Positions 51,652 through 60,843 of a stretch of DNA of 64,000 nt are shown piece after piece. Below the pieces are notes generated by a model. It was not told the DNA's origin and searched no databases. It saw nothing but the letters and a program-made list of their open reading frames with translations. The DNA comes from Amycolatopsis azurea DSM 43854 (lineage in GTDB: Bacteria > Actinomycetota > Actinomycetes > Mycobacteriales > Pseudonocardiaceae): positions 316 to 64,315 of the forward strand of contig NZ_MUXN01000023.1 in NCBI RefSeq assembly GCF_001995215.1. The letters are read 5' to 3'. The translations under genes and the position numbers were made by a program. Every line of letters begins with the position of its first letter. The stretch's first letter is position 1.

Positions 51652-52005
51652 ATGCCTCGTTATGCGCCGAACAAACTGCCGAGTTCGGTCAAAAAGCGGT
51701 ACTTCGAGCTGATCAGGCAAGGGATGAAGGGAGCTGCGGCGGCGCGCGTGGTCGGCGTGTCGACCAGTTGCGGATCGCTGTGGCTCCTCGATGCTGGCGG
51801 CATGTTGATCAAGGACTTGGGGCCGGTGTCGCCGCGCTTTCTCGACCAGGACGACCGTATCGCCATCGCCGACGGGCTCGCCGCCGGAATGGACAAGAAG
51901 ACCATCGACTGGCATGTCCACTGCTACGAGCAGACGGCCGATCGGGTTACCACGCTGTGCCGAATGGGCTCGCGACGGACTCGTCATCGACGGTCTACCA
52001 GCTGA
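51652..52005 (+). pseudogene. IS30-type transposase, N-terminal remnant
   Basis: It begins MPRYAPNKLPSSVKKRYFEL with the helix-turn-helix region GMKGAAAARVVGVSTSCGSL and the RFLDQDDRIAIADGLAAG block typical of actinobacterial IS30 transposases. It loses the frame near 51960, and no catalytic core follows. It abuts the IS256 remnant directly. Confidence 0.75.
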
Positions 52006-53392
52006 TGATCACATGTCCCGGCTTGCCATTGTCACCGAGGACGCCGCTGTCGGCGTCTTCGCCAGCCCCGCCCTTGACACGTGCGCGTCACCACCGCGGT
52101 TACCCCCGCCGCCCTGGCCGAAACCGGCGCCGTCGTTGCCGGGCGCACCGCGGCCCCCAAAGGCTGTGCCGTGAAGCCCCACTGCGATCGTCCAGCACAA
52201 GATCAAAGAATAGTCAGGCATCATCTTCACTATTGTGGATCGAAAACTCTGGACCCCGTGAGTGCTGATTCACCTACACGGCCGTGACTATCACCGCCTC
52301 GATCACGTTCTTCTCGCCGCATTCGGCGACATCCAGCCTGCGGCCGGATCGCCTATGGCGCGCCGCAAGTTCAATGACATCAACGCTGACCACTTCCTGC
52401 CCATCCTGCTCGCGTCATCACACCAGTAGACCCGTCATCGGCCAAAGCAGGCCAGCCTGGACGGGATCCGTACTGTTGAAAACGGCATCATGTTGAAAGT
52501 GCGGCAACACAACGATACCGTTCGCGATGCCACCACTTGCGCGATCGACACCTATTCCAGATCACTCTCGGTCACAGGTCGGCGGTGATCTTTTCCCGAT
52601 GGCGCAAGAGTTAGGAAGATTCAGTGGTTCCCGCGGTCATCTCGTTTCGGCATTGACCTTGCAGGTCGCACGGTAGTACGGTCCGCTTGTCACGAAACGA
52701 ACGTTCTATCATTCAACGTGACAGCCTCAAAATGCGAAAGGTGGACACCTTGTCACGTGCAACAAAACGCCGTGGACTGATCCGATTCCACCGCACCCGC
52801 GACCGAGGAGGGCGAAGTCATGTCTACGACTTGGCCGACCGCGTCTATGACACGGACTCCGTTCTCCGCCCAGCCGCTCACGGAGTCTTCGATGACGGCA
52901 ATCAGCCCGATCGGCTCGACGACGCCGACCTTGACATCCGACTCGCCAACATCCAGCACCCGCAGGTCGCAATCACAAACCCGACAAAGAAGATCGATCA
53001 GCTCGAGACTCTGAGCTCGACCACTCCCCCGCAAGATGCCAACCCACCCTGCCCGCCAGCCGGGTCGCGACCAGCCCTGCCACACCGAAGTTCACTGCGA
53101 GGTGCCATAGCAATAGAATGGGGCGGCAATAAAATACTGCTTTCGCCATATATCGAGCGCTTGCGAAAAATCAGAAATTGTCATCAGAAACATAAAATGA
53201 CCTTGGAAATTTCAAAAGGTTGATGCATTTGACACAATCTGACACCAATATGATTGATCAACTGCGATTCACTTGCCGGAAAGTTTCCGCCGCACGGTAG
53301 TTCCTGCGCTTACCCGTTCACATCACCTGAATCGTGTTTGAGGATACGCCTCCGTCCATCTTTTCTATTGAATAGCAGTGAGGGAGAGAACT
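52006..53392. other. Long stretch without a convincing gene
   Basis: Frames here (one of 178 codons at 52687-53223, others opposite) have no recognisable protein character and I do not call them. The last 170 bases are AT-rich for this window and should hold the promoter of the ACP operon. TTGACA at 53229-53234 and TATGAT at 53249-53254 are both good boxes, but the 14-base spacing is short. Confidence 0.45.
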
Positions 53393-53662
53393 GTGACTGT
53401 CGCTGAATTGGAAAAGATCCTGACGCACGTCGTGCACGGGCCCAATGCCACTCCTGATCAGAGGATCACCCTGCCGTCGGAGGCCCAGGAGCAGCCGTTG
53501 GACGAGCTGGATGTGGACTCGCTGGCCAGGGCCGAGCTGATGACGGTCCTCAGCGATACCTGCCAGATCGAGATCAGCGACGAGCAGGCGACCGTGCTCA
53601 CCACGCCTCGCAAGATTCTCGAGTTCGTGGACAGTCGTGCGACGAAGCGAGCCAGTGCGTGA
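53393..53662 (+). CDS. Acyl carrier protein
   Basis: 89 residues of ACP fold. The phosphopantetheine site is Ser43 in LDVDSLARAEL (usual motif DSL). The acidic helices and the TPRKILEFV third-helix region are typical. The GTG at 53393 is preferred because AGGGAG lies six bases upstream; a GTG at 53378 is upstream of that site. Its stop overlaps the KAS III start (GTGA). It should carry the growing acyl chain for the KAS III enzymes of this operon. Confidence 0.9.
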   Translation: MTVAELEKILTHVVHGPNATPDQRITLPSEAQEQPLDELDVDSLARAELMTVLSDTCQIEISDEQATVLTTPRKILEFVDSRATKRASA

Positions 53663-54642
53663 AGTCTTCTCTGTCGCGGTCCTGTCGCGTGGTGGCCGTA
53701 GGCTCCTACCGTCCCACGCAGGTGGACTCCCAAGACGTCGCCTCAGCCCTGGGGAAGAACCGAGAGTGGGTCGTGTCGCGGACCGGTGTGGAAACCCGGT
53801 GTGTGGCCGCTCCCACCGAATCCGTGACCCATATGGCGCTCGCCGCCGCGCAGCAGGCTCTCACTGCCGCGCAGGTGTCGGCTGAGCGTATCGACGCCGT
53901 ACTTGTCGCGACGTCGACCAATCCACAGCCTTGCCCGTCCATCGCCCCGCAGGTCACCTCGGCGCTCGGTTTGAGCGTCGCCGCGTTCGACCTGAACATC
54001 GCGTGCGCGGGGTTCTGCTACGCCCTGCACGTGGCCAGCTCTTTGATCGCCGGCGGTAGCTGCGCCACGGTGCTGGTCATCGGCGCGGATCGCATGCTGG
54101 ACTTGGTTGATCCACAGGATCAAGCCACCGCTCCTGTCTTCGCGGACGGAGCCGGAGCGGCGGTGGTCACCGCCACGGACGGTCCCGGCGGCGTGGGGCC
54201 GGTGGTGTGGGGGTCAGCTGGGGAGAGGGCGGCAGCGCTGGCAGTCACCCCCGGTGTTCTGGGGGCCGCCCGCCCCGCCTCCGCGCGACCCGCGCTGCGG
54301 ATGGATGGCTTGGCGATCGCCCGATGGGCCTGTTCCACCGTGCCCGCCGTTGTGCGGGAGATCCTGTCGGTGACGGGCATCGGCTGGGACGACGTGGCTG
54401 CCTTCATCCCGCACCAGGCGAACTGGAAGTTGATCCAGCGTATCGGACAGGGACTTGATCTGCCGGAGAAGGTCGTGGTCGCCGACGACGTGCGGTTCAC
54501 CGGCAACACGAGCTCAGCGTCGGTCCCCCTTGCCCTTCACCATCTGGTGGACACCGGACGGGTGCGATCGGGCCAGTGGGCTGTGCTGATCGGATTCGGT
54601 GCTGGGCTGGCTTATGCCGGGCAAGCCATCCGCATCCCGTAA
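53659..54642 (+). CDS. 3-oxoacyl-ACP synthase III (KAS III)
   Basis: A 327-residue FabH-type ketosynthase with the full triad: Cys116 in NIACAGFCYA, His252 in PHQANWKL and Asn283 in TGNTSSAS. It should condense an acyl-CoA starter with the malonyl group on the neighbouring ACP, giving a 3-ketoacyl-ACP. The GTG start overlaps the ACP stop. Placement in a tailoring operon rather than with fatty-acid genes indicates secondary metabolism. Confidence 0.92.
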   Translation: MKSSLSRSCRVVAVGSYRPTQVDSQDVASALGKNREWVVSRTGVETRCVAAPTESVTHMALAAAQQALTAAQVSAERIDAVLVATSTNPQPCPSIAPQVTSALGLSVAAFDLNIACAGFCYALHVASSLIAGGSCATVLVIGADRMLDLVDPQDQATAPVFADGAGAAVVTATDGPGGVGPVVWGSAGERAAALAVTPGVLGAARPASARPALRMDGLAIARWACSTVPAVVREILSVTGIGWDDVAAFIPHQANWKLIQRIGQGLDLPEKVVVADDVRFTGNTSSASVPLALHHLVDTGRVRSGQWAVLIGFGAGLAYAGQAIRIP

Positions 54643-54699
54643 AGCCGCCGGGAGGCACGACCTCATCGTCCCGCGTCGGGCAGAAGGAGACCGAGCATC

Positions 54700-56043
54700 A
54701 TGCTGATCAAACCCGTCGGCCGCGATGTCACGCACCTGGAGCACCCGCCGGGGCCACGTCTTCCTTGGCCCGTGCAGACAGTGCTCTTCACCTGGAAACG
54801 CCACCTATGGGCCCTACGCCTGCGCGAGAAATACGGCGATGTGATCGTGCTGAGGGTCTACCCGTGGCGCACCGTGGTCTTCATCTGCGATCCCGAGCAC
54901 ATCGCGGCTATGTTCGCCTCACCTCCCCCGAGGTTCCGGATGGGGGAAGGCAGCTCGATCCTGCGGACCGTGCTGGGCGGGCATTCCCTGATCCTGTCCG
55001 ACGACGAAGAGCACCGCCGGCTGCGTCGGCTGATGGCGCCCGCTTTCGGCAAGTCCGCTGTGCGTGGCTACCGCGACACGGTGCGCGCGCTGGCCGAGCG
55101 TGAGGTGCGAAGTTGGCCCACCGGGCGTCCGGTGAACAGTCTCGCCCGGATGCGCGCGCTGACTCTCGAGGTGATCTGGCGCGTTCTGTTCGGCGCCGTC
55201 CAAGGCGCGCACATGGACAGGTTGCGCGTCCTGATCACCAGGCTCCCGGCTACCGACCTCGTGATCCTTTTGGGCCTGGACAAGACCTTCGTGCGCGACA
55301 GGGGCCCGTGGCGGCGTGCGGCGCGGGCGCTCAAGGAGATCGACAGCCTGATCTACCGGACCATCGAGGAGCAGCGCCAGTCGCCGGATCTGGAGCGGCG
55401 CACTGACGTACTCTCCCGACTGCTGAGTGCCAGTGACCGCGGGGAACACCTGACTTCCGCCGAGATCCGTGACCAGATCATCACGCTGCTGTACGCGGGC
55501 CACGAGACCACCGCCACCACGTTGGCCTGGGCCCTGCACGAGTTGGCACGCAACGCCGAGGTGGCGCGGGCCGCGACACGCGCCACACTCACCGACGACA
55601 CCGCCTACCTCGAGGCGGTAGTGAAGGAGACGATGCGGAGACGTCCGTCTGTGTTCGAGCTGACTTGGACGCTGACCGAGGACGTCGAACTGGCAGGCTT
55701 CCGGCTCCCCAAAGGGGCCACCTTGATGCCGTTGATCGGGATCGTGCACATGGACCCGCGGAACTACCCGGACGCGAGAGCCTTTCGTCCCGAGCGTTTC
55801 CTGCGGGGTGACGTCCCGGCGCACGTGTTTCTTCCTTTCGGCGGTGGGGTGCGGCGCTGCATCGGCGCCAATCTCGCCACGCTCGAGGCCGTCGAGGTAT
55901 TGCGGACAGTGCTGTCCCTGCGCGCGCTCAGCGCCCACCGGCCTGGCCCGGAACGTGCTGTGTGCAAGAACGTCACCATCACGCCTGCCGACGGCGCGCG
56001 AATCATCGCGAAACCGCTGCCCGCGAGTGAACGAGCGCTGTGA
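54700..56043 (+). CDS. Cytochrome P450
   Basis: 447 residues, with a Pro-rich start (LEHPPGPRLPWPV) usual in membrane-associated-like bacterial P450s. The I helix has AGHETTATTLAW, the K helix ETMRRRP, and the heme loop FGGGVRRCIGANL with Cys387. It probably oxidises a chain or ring made by this operon. No ferredoxin gene accompanies it. The ATG at 54700 follows AGAAGGAG. Confidence 0.92.
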   Translation: MLIKPVGRDVTHLEHPPGPRLPWPVQTVLFTWKRHLWALRLREKYGDVIVLRVYPWRTVVFICDPEHIAAMFASPPPRFRMGEGSSILRTVLGGHSLILSDDEEHRRLRRLMAPAFGKSAVRGYRDTVRALAEREVRSWPTGRPVNSLARMRALTLEVIWRVLFGAVQGAHMDRLRVLITRLPATDLVILLGLDKTFVRDRGPWRRAARALKEIDSLIYRTIEEQRQSPDLERRTDVLSRLLSASDRGEHLTSAEIRDQIITLLYAGHETTATTLAWALHELARNAEVARAATRATLTDDTAYLEAVVKETMRRRPSVFELTWTLTEDVELAGFRLPKGATLMPLIGIVHMDPRNYPDARAFRPERFLRGDVPAHVFLPFGGGVRRCIGANLATLEAVEVLRTVLSLRALSAHRPGPERAVCKNVTITPADGARIIAKPLPASERAL

Positions 56044-56132
56044 CGGGCACCTTTCATGGGAAGGATCGCCACCATGTCCTGCAACGAAACCGACCAGGAA
56101 TCGCGTCCGCACTGGCCGCAGGGAGAAACCGC

Positions 56133-57176
56133 GTGAAACTTCGTGCCGTTTCCTGCGCCCTGCCTTCCCGGGAGGTGACCAATTCCGACATCACGGAACT
56201 GATCAGCAAACACAGCAATGGTCATTTCAACGGCGATTTGCAGCACGCCCTGAACAAGATCGGCGGATTCCTGCGCTACAGCGGAGCCCGTACCCGATAT
56301 TGGCTCGATGCCGGTGAACGCCCCATCGAACTGCTGCGCACCGCGGCACACACCGCCCTCGATCAGGCCGGCTTGGCCGCCGACCAGATCGACGTGTTGA
56401 TCTACACGGGTATCGGCCGCGGCTTCCTCGAGCCCGGCGGCGCCTACCACGCCGCCCACGCCATCGGCCTGCACCAGGCGCACTGCTTCGACATCATCGA
56501 CGCCTGCATGAGCTGGACCAGAGCCGTCCAGGTCGCCGAATCCCTCTTCGCGACCGGCTCGTTCCGTACTGCCATGATCGTCAACGCGGAGTTCAACATG
56601 CGGGCCGGCGGGCCGGTCGTCCCCCACGTGTTCCGGCTGAAACGCCTCGAAGCGCTGGAATCGACGCTTCCCGCCTACACGCTCGGCGAAGCCGCCACCG
56701 CGACCGTGCTCACCGCAGAAGACGGTGAGCCCTGGCAGTTCCGTTTCATTTCGCGCCCTGACCTCGCCGCGTTGTGCAACGTCACTCTCGAGGGCTACGA
56801 AGGATTTTGTGAGCCTTCCGACAAACTGGCCCGCAACGGCGTCGGTGTCTTCACTTCCTTCGGCCTTGAGATGCACGAGGTAGGTAAAACTGAAGCGCAG
56901 ACGGTGTTCGAGCGGCTCGATCCACCTCGTGACAAGGTAGCCGCGCTGTTCACCCACGCCTCCAGCAAACGCTGGTGGCAGACGGCGGCCGATCGGGTCG
57001 GACTCGGCCACGCCGTCCATCACGTCTACGACCGGATGGGCAACGTTGTCTCGGCCTCGATACCGGCCGCCATCGAGGCGGCCCTCTCCGCCGGGCGGCT
57101 GCGGCAGGGGCAGCGCGCCGTCGGCTGGGTGGGCAGCGCCGGCATGTCCTTCGCGGCCTTCACCTTCGTCCTCTGA
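56133..57176 (+). CDS. KAS III-like condensing enzyme or acyltransferase
   Basis: A 347-residue thiolase-fold protein of the KAS III type. Cys125 (IIDACMSW), His275 (FTHASSKRW) and Asn304 (MGNVVSAS) give an intact triad, but the FabH HQAN motif is changed to HASS and the sequence is divergent. Such divergent members either condense unusual acyl groups or transfer acyl groups to O or N atoms, as CerJ does. The GTG at 56133 has AGGGAG upstream; a GTG at 56040 overlapping the P450 stop would add 31 non-conserved residues. Confidence 0.85.
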   Translation: MKLRAVSCALPSREVTNSDITELISKHSNGHFNGDLQHALNKIGGFLRYSGARTRYWLDAGERPIELLRTAAHTALDQAGLAADQIDVLIYTGIGRGFLEPGGAYHAAHAIGLHQAHCFDIIDACMSWTRAVQVAESLFATGSFRTAMIVNAEFNMRAGGPVVPHVFRLKRLEALESTLPAYTLGEAATATVLTAEDGEPWQFRFISRPDLAALCNVTLEGYEGFCEPSDKLARNGVGVFTSFGLEMHEVGKTEAQTVFERLDPPRDKVAALFTHASSKRWWQTAADRVGLGHAVHHVYDRMGNVVSASIPAAIEAALSAGRLRQGQRAVGWVGSAGMSFAAFTFVL

Positions 57177-57196
57177 CAGTCGATCAGGAGCCGGAT

Positions 57197-59818
57197 ATGC
57201 TCAAGCACCTGACCAAGGCGGCTTCTCTCGCCGCTTGGGGAGCGGCGCAGTACGGCATCGCCGCCCTGCGTGACCGCGACGCGGCCGCCCGGGACCAGCG
57301 CCGGGCCACGTCCATCCTGAAATTCTTGACCCGGATGGGGCCGATCTACATCAAGCTGGGCCAGATCGCTGCCACCCGCTCGGACCTGCTGCCGCCACAC
57401 TTCGTCACCACCCTGCGGACCCTGCAGGACCAGGCTCCGCACATGAGGCCGGACGCGGTGCGCAGGGCGGTTGAACGAGAGCTGGCAAGCCCGCTGGAGG
57501 ACATCTTCCGCGCCTTCCAGCTGCAGCCGGTGGCCAGTGCCTCGGTAGCGCAGGTCCACTCCGCCGAGCTGCATGACGGGCGCAGGGTCGCGGTGAAACT
57601 GGTCAAGGACGGCGTTCCCGAGCAGATCAGCCAAAGTCTGCGGGCTCTCGGTGCGTTGGTACGCCTAGTGCACCTCGGAGTGCCATCGTCACGCGGCCTG
57701 GACCTGCCTCGGCGTTTCGATGAGCTGGCCCGGCTGCTCCGGCCCCAGGCCGACATGAAGCAGGAGGCCGGCCAGCAGCAGCGTTTCCACGCCACCTTCG
57801 CCGCGCATCCTTATGTGCGGGTCCCCGCAGTGCTGGCGGAGCTGGTCACCGACCGCATGCTGGTCATGGAGTTCATGGACGGCATCCCCGGCAAGCGCGC
57901 CGACGAGGTCGCCCTGCCGCGCCCACGACTGGCGCAACGGCTGCAGGACACCATCTACACCATGCTGTACATGCATGGGATCAGTCACGGTGACCCCCAC
58001 CCGGGCAACATCATGTTCACCCCCGCCGGCGAGCTGATCCTTCTCGACTTCGGCATCACCGTGGAGCTGAGCGAGGACGAGAAGTGGGGCCTGTCCTCCT
58101 TCTACTACGCCTGCAGCCGCAAGCAGTGGGACACCGCGGTCGATCGCTTCACCCGCCACTTCGTGCTGGCCGGACCAGAACTCGATGCCCGTCGCGCCGA
58201 ATACACCACTCAGATGACCCAGGTGCTGCGGCACCACTTCGACCTCAACTCCAGCCGGTGGTCCACCGTCGCCTACTTCAACGACGTGAACAAGGTCCTG
58301 CGCCGGTTCAATGCCCAGTACACCACCAACTTCACCAAGGTCGAGCTGGTGTTCCTGTCCGGCGAAGGCTTCGCGGCCCAGCTGGACCCCGACATGGACA
58401 TCTGGAGCAACGCCCGGAAGTTCACCGACCGGTACTCGCCGTACATGAGCGAGGAGGTGGAGGACCAGTTCACCAAAGCGTTCACCCAGCAGATGCCCGC
58501 CTCACTGAAGATGCGTGACCGCGCCCGCGGAACTCTGGTGGCACCCACGCACATCGACCGCTATTTCTTTCCCAGTGTGTTCCCCGCCTTCGTCCGGGAG
58601 GCCTCCGGCGGCCGGCTGCGCGACTTCGATGGCAACGAATACATCGACCTCCACGGCGGATACGGCCCTCACCTGCTGGGCTACGCACACCCGGTGATCA
58701 CGGCCGCGATCCACGATGCCGCCGACCGCGGTCTGGTCAACGGCATCGGCAATCACCACGAGGTGGAACTCGCCGAACGGCTCGTCGCCGCGTTCCCTGC
58801 CGCCGACAAGGCCGTGCTGTGCAACTCGGGCACCGAAGCCATCCTGCTCGCCCTTCGGATGTGCCGCGGCCGCCGACGCCGAGCCACGGTCGCGAAGTTC
58901 GAAGGCCACTACCACGGTTTCTCCGACCAAGGAATGGTCAGCTCCTGGTACCGCTTCTCCGGCGGGCGAGACCGTCCGACGCCCATCGCCGGAAGCCTCG
59001 GCGCCGACCCCGCCACGGTCGACGGCACGCTGGTGCTGCAATACGGCGACATCCCCGGCCTCGTACGACTGCGCGAGCACGCCGACGACCTGGCCTGCGT
59101 CCTGCTCGAACCGATGCCCACCTCCGTCGTCTCCCTCGACGTGCCCTTCCTGACCGAACTGCGGGCACTGTGCACCGAACTCGGAATACCCCTCGTCTTC
59201 GACGAAGTCGTCAGCGGATTCCGCGTCGCCTACGGCGGCGCCCAGATCACGGCCGCGGTCCACCCCGACCTCACCTGCCTGGGAAAAGTGATCGGCGGAG
59301 GCCTGCCCTGCGGCGCGATCGTGGGACGCGGCGAGCTGATCGACATGGCGAAGAGCACCCAGGACCCGTTCAGTGACTACGAGAACCGAGTCTTCGCCGG
59401 CGGAACCTTCAGTGGCAACTCCCTGACCTGCGCTGCAGGCGCGGCCACCCTACGACACCTGGACGAGAACCGGCACATTTACACCCAGCTGGACAACCAC
59501 ACCCAGCAGCTCGCCGACGTGATGCGCGCAGCGACCCGCAAGCGCGACATCGCCTGCCGGCTCAGCGCCAGCAACACGTTCTTCTCCCTCAACTTCAGCC
59601 ATCGCGAGGCGGGGCTCTACCGCGACCGCATGGCAGGCAGCAACTTCAAAGCCACCATCGCACTCGCGTACTACATGCGCAGGCACAAGGTGTACCTGCC
59701 AGAGCTACACGGGTTCCTTCTCAGCGCCGCGCACACCCCTGAGGACCTGGACCAGATCGCGCACGCCTTCGAAGCCAGCCTCGACGACATGCTTGCCGAC
59801 GGCCTCTTCGTCACCTGA
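57197..59818 (+). CDS. UbiB/AarF kinase-like protein fused to a class III aminotransferase
   Basis: 873 residues. Residues 1 to about 440 are an ABC1/AarF/UbiB atypical kinase: KLGQIAATRSDLLP, the SASVAQVH loop, VAVKLV, HGDPHPGN (His264-Asn271) and DFG (Asp284). From about 453 to 873 is a PLP fold-type I class III aminotransferase, near glutamate-1-semialdehyde aminomutase: NSGTEAILLALR, FDEVVSGFR (Asp669) and LGKVIGGG (Lys697, the PLP lysine). There is no stop or frame break between them. The ATG at 57197 has CAGGAG seven bases upstream; earlier frame is antisense-like. The aminotransferase would place an amine on a ketone or aldehyde made by the KAS III enzymes; the kinase-like half has no obvious task there. 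Confidence 0.93.
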   Translation: MLKHLTKAASLAAWGAAQYGIAALRDRDAAARDQRRATSILKFLTRMGPIYIKLGQIAATRSDLLPPHFVTTLRTLQDQAPHMRPDAVRRAVERELASPLEDIFRAFQLQPVASASVAQVHSAELHDGRRVAVKLVKDGVPEQISQSLRALGALVRLVHLGVPSSRGLDLPRRFDELARLLRPQADMKQEAGQQQRFHATFAAHPYVRVPAVLAELVTDRMLVMEFMDGIPGKRADEVALPRPRLAQRLQDTIYTMLYMHGISHGDPHPGNIMFTPAGELILLDFGITVELSEDEKWGLSSFYYACSRKQWDTAVDRFTRHFVLAGPELDARRAEYTTQMTQVLRHHFDLNSSRWSTVAYFNDVNKVLRRFNAQYTTNFTKVELVFLSGEGFAAQLDPDMDIWSNARKFTDRYSPYMSEEVEDQFTKAFTQQMPASLKMRDRARGTLVAPTHIDRYFFPSVFPAFVREASGGRLRDFDGNEYIDLHGGYGPHLLGYAHPVITAAIHDAADRGLVNGIGNHHEVELAERLVAAFPAADKAVLCNSGTEAILLALRMCRGRRRRATVAKFEGHYHGFSDQGMVSSWYRFSGGRDRPTPIAGSLGADPATVDGTLVLQYGDIPGLVRLREHADDLACVLLEPMPTSVVSLDVPFLTELRALCTELGIPLVFDEVVSGFRVAYGGAQITAAVHPDLTCLGKVIGGGLPCGAIVGRGELIDMAKSTQDPFSDYENRVFAGGTFSGNSLTCAAGAATLRHLDENRHIYTQLDNHTQQLADVMRAATRKRDIACRLSASNTFFSLNFSHREAGLYRDRMAGSNFKATIALAYYMRRHKVYLPELHGFLLSAAHTPEDLDQIAHAFEASLDDMLADGLFVT

Positions 59819-59851
59819 CCCGGCACACCACGCACCGAACGGCGGTTTGAC

Positions 59852-60775
59852 GTGACACACACCAGCGACTCAGCCGGCAGCCACGACGTCGCGGTCATCG
59901 GCTGCGGTCTGATGGGCTCAGCCCTCATCCGCACCCTGGCCGCCCACGGGCACCCGGTCACGATCTGGAACCGCACTCCCCGACGTGCGCGCGACCTCGC
60001 CGGAGACTCCATCAGCCCGGTCTCCTCCGCCGACCAGGCCGTATGCTCCGCTCCCCTGGTCATCGCCTGCTTGGCCACCTACGAGGCCACCTTGCAAGTC
60101 CTCGAAACCGCCACCGACTGGAGCGGAACCACGCTCGTCGTCCTCGGCAGCGGCACCCCGGATCAAGCCACCCAGGCACAACAATGGGCTGCCGAACGCG
60201 GCGCCACATACCTCGACGGCGTCATCCTGTGCCACCCGCGGAGCATCGGCACGGCCGAGGCGGCCCTGGTCTATTCCGGCCCGGCCGACACCTGGGCGAA
60301 ACACCGACAGACGCTCATGAGCCTGGCCGAAGCCTCATACCACGTGTCGGACCAGGCGGCCGCCGCGAACCTGCTCGACGTCGGACTGGCCGGCGGATTC
60401 TTCATCACCGCGCTGGCCGCCTACACCGAAGCAGCTGCCTACGTCCTGCAGAACGGAGTATCCGCCACCGTCGTGGACGATCTCACCGACCTGGCCATCG
60501 AAGTCCTCCGCAACGACACCAAGGCGATCACCAAGGCGATCACCACCGGAGAACACGAAACAGACCAGGCGACGCTCTCCACCCACGTCGCAGGAGCGCG
60601 CATCGCCCTGGCCGTGCTGCAAAAAGACGGATACCGCGGCACCATCCTCGCCGCCGCGGTCGACACCATGACAGCCGCCGAACAGGCAGGCCTGGGACAC
60701 CTCGGGTTCGCCGCCCAAGCCGAGATCGTACGCCCCGCCGCCTCACCTGAAAGATCACCGTACTCAGCTGGATAG
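59852..60775 (+). CDS. Imine-reductase-like NAD(P)H oxidoreductase
   Basis: A 307-residue protein of the beta-hydroxyacid dehydrogenase/imine reductase group. The Rossmann motif VAVIGCGLMGSALIRTL and VTIWNRTP are typical; the middle part (YLDGVILCHPRSIGTAEAAL, then VYSGP) matches imine reductases better than 6-phosphogluconate or hydroxyisobutyrate dehydrogenases. It should reduce a C=N bond with NADPH. It follows the aminotransferase by 33 bases, so it may reduce the cyclic imine formed from the aminated chain. Start GTG at 59852. Confidence 0.88.
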   Translation: MTHTSDSAGSHDVAVIGCGLMGSALIRTLAAHGHPVTIWNRTPRRARDLAGDSISPVSSADQAVCSAPLVIACLATYEATLQVLETATDWSGTTLVVLGSGTPDQATQAQQWAAERGATYLDGVILCHPRSIGTAEAALVYSGPADTWAKHRQTLMSLAEASYHVSDQAAAANLLDVGLAGGFFITALAAYTEAAAYVLQNGVSATVVDDLTDLAIEVLRNDTKAITKAITTGEHETDQATLSTHVAGARIALAVLQKDGYRGTILAAAVDTMTAAEQAGLGHLGFAAQAEIVRPAASPERSPYSAG

Positions 60776-60843
60776 ACCACCAGACCGCTGGAGAGAACAC
60801 AAGAAGTTCAAAGAACACAGAGAAGAACAGCAGAAAGGCCCAC

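Noticed and set aside
52687..53223. 178-codon open frame before the ACP operon
   Set aside because: It has no ribosome site, no motif and irregular composition, and an equally open frame lies opposite; I treat it as chance.
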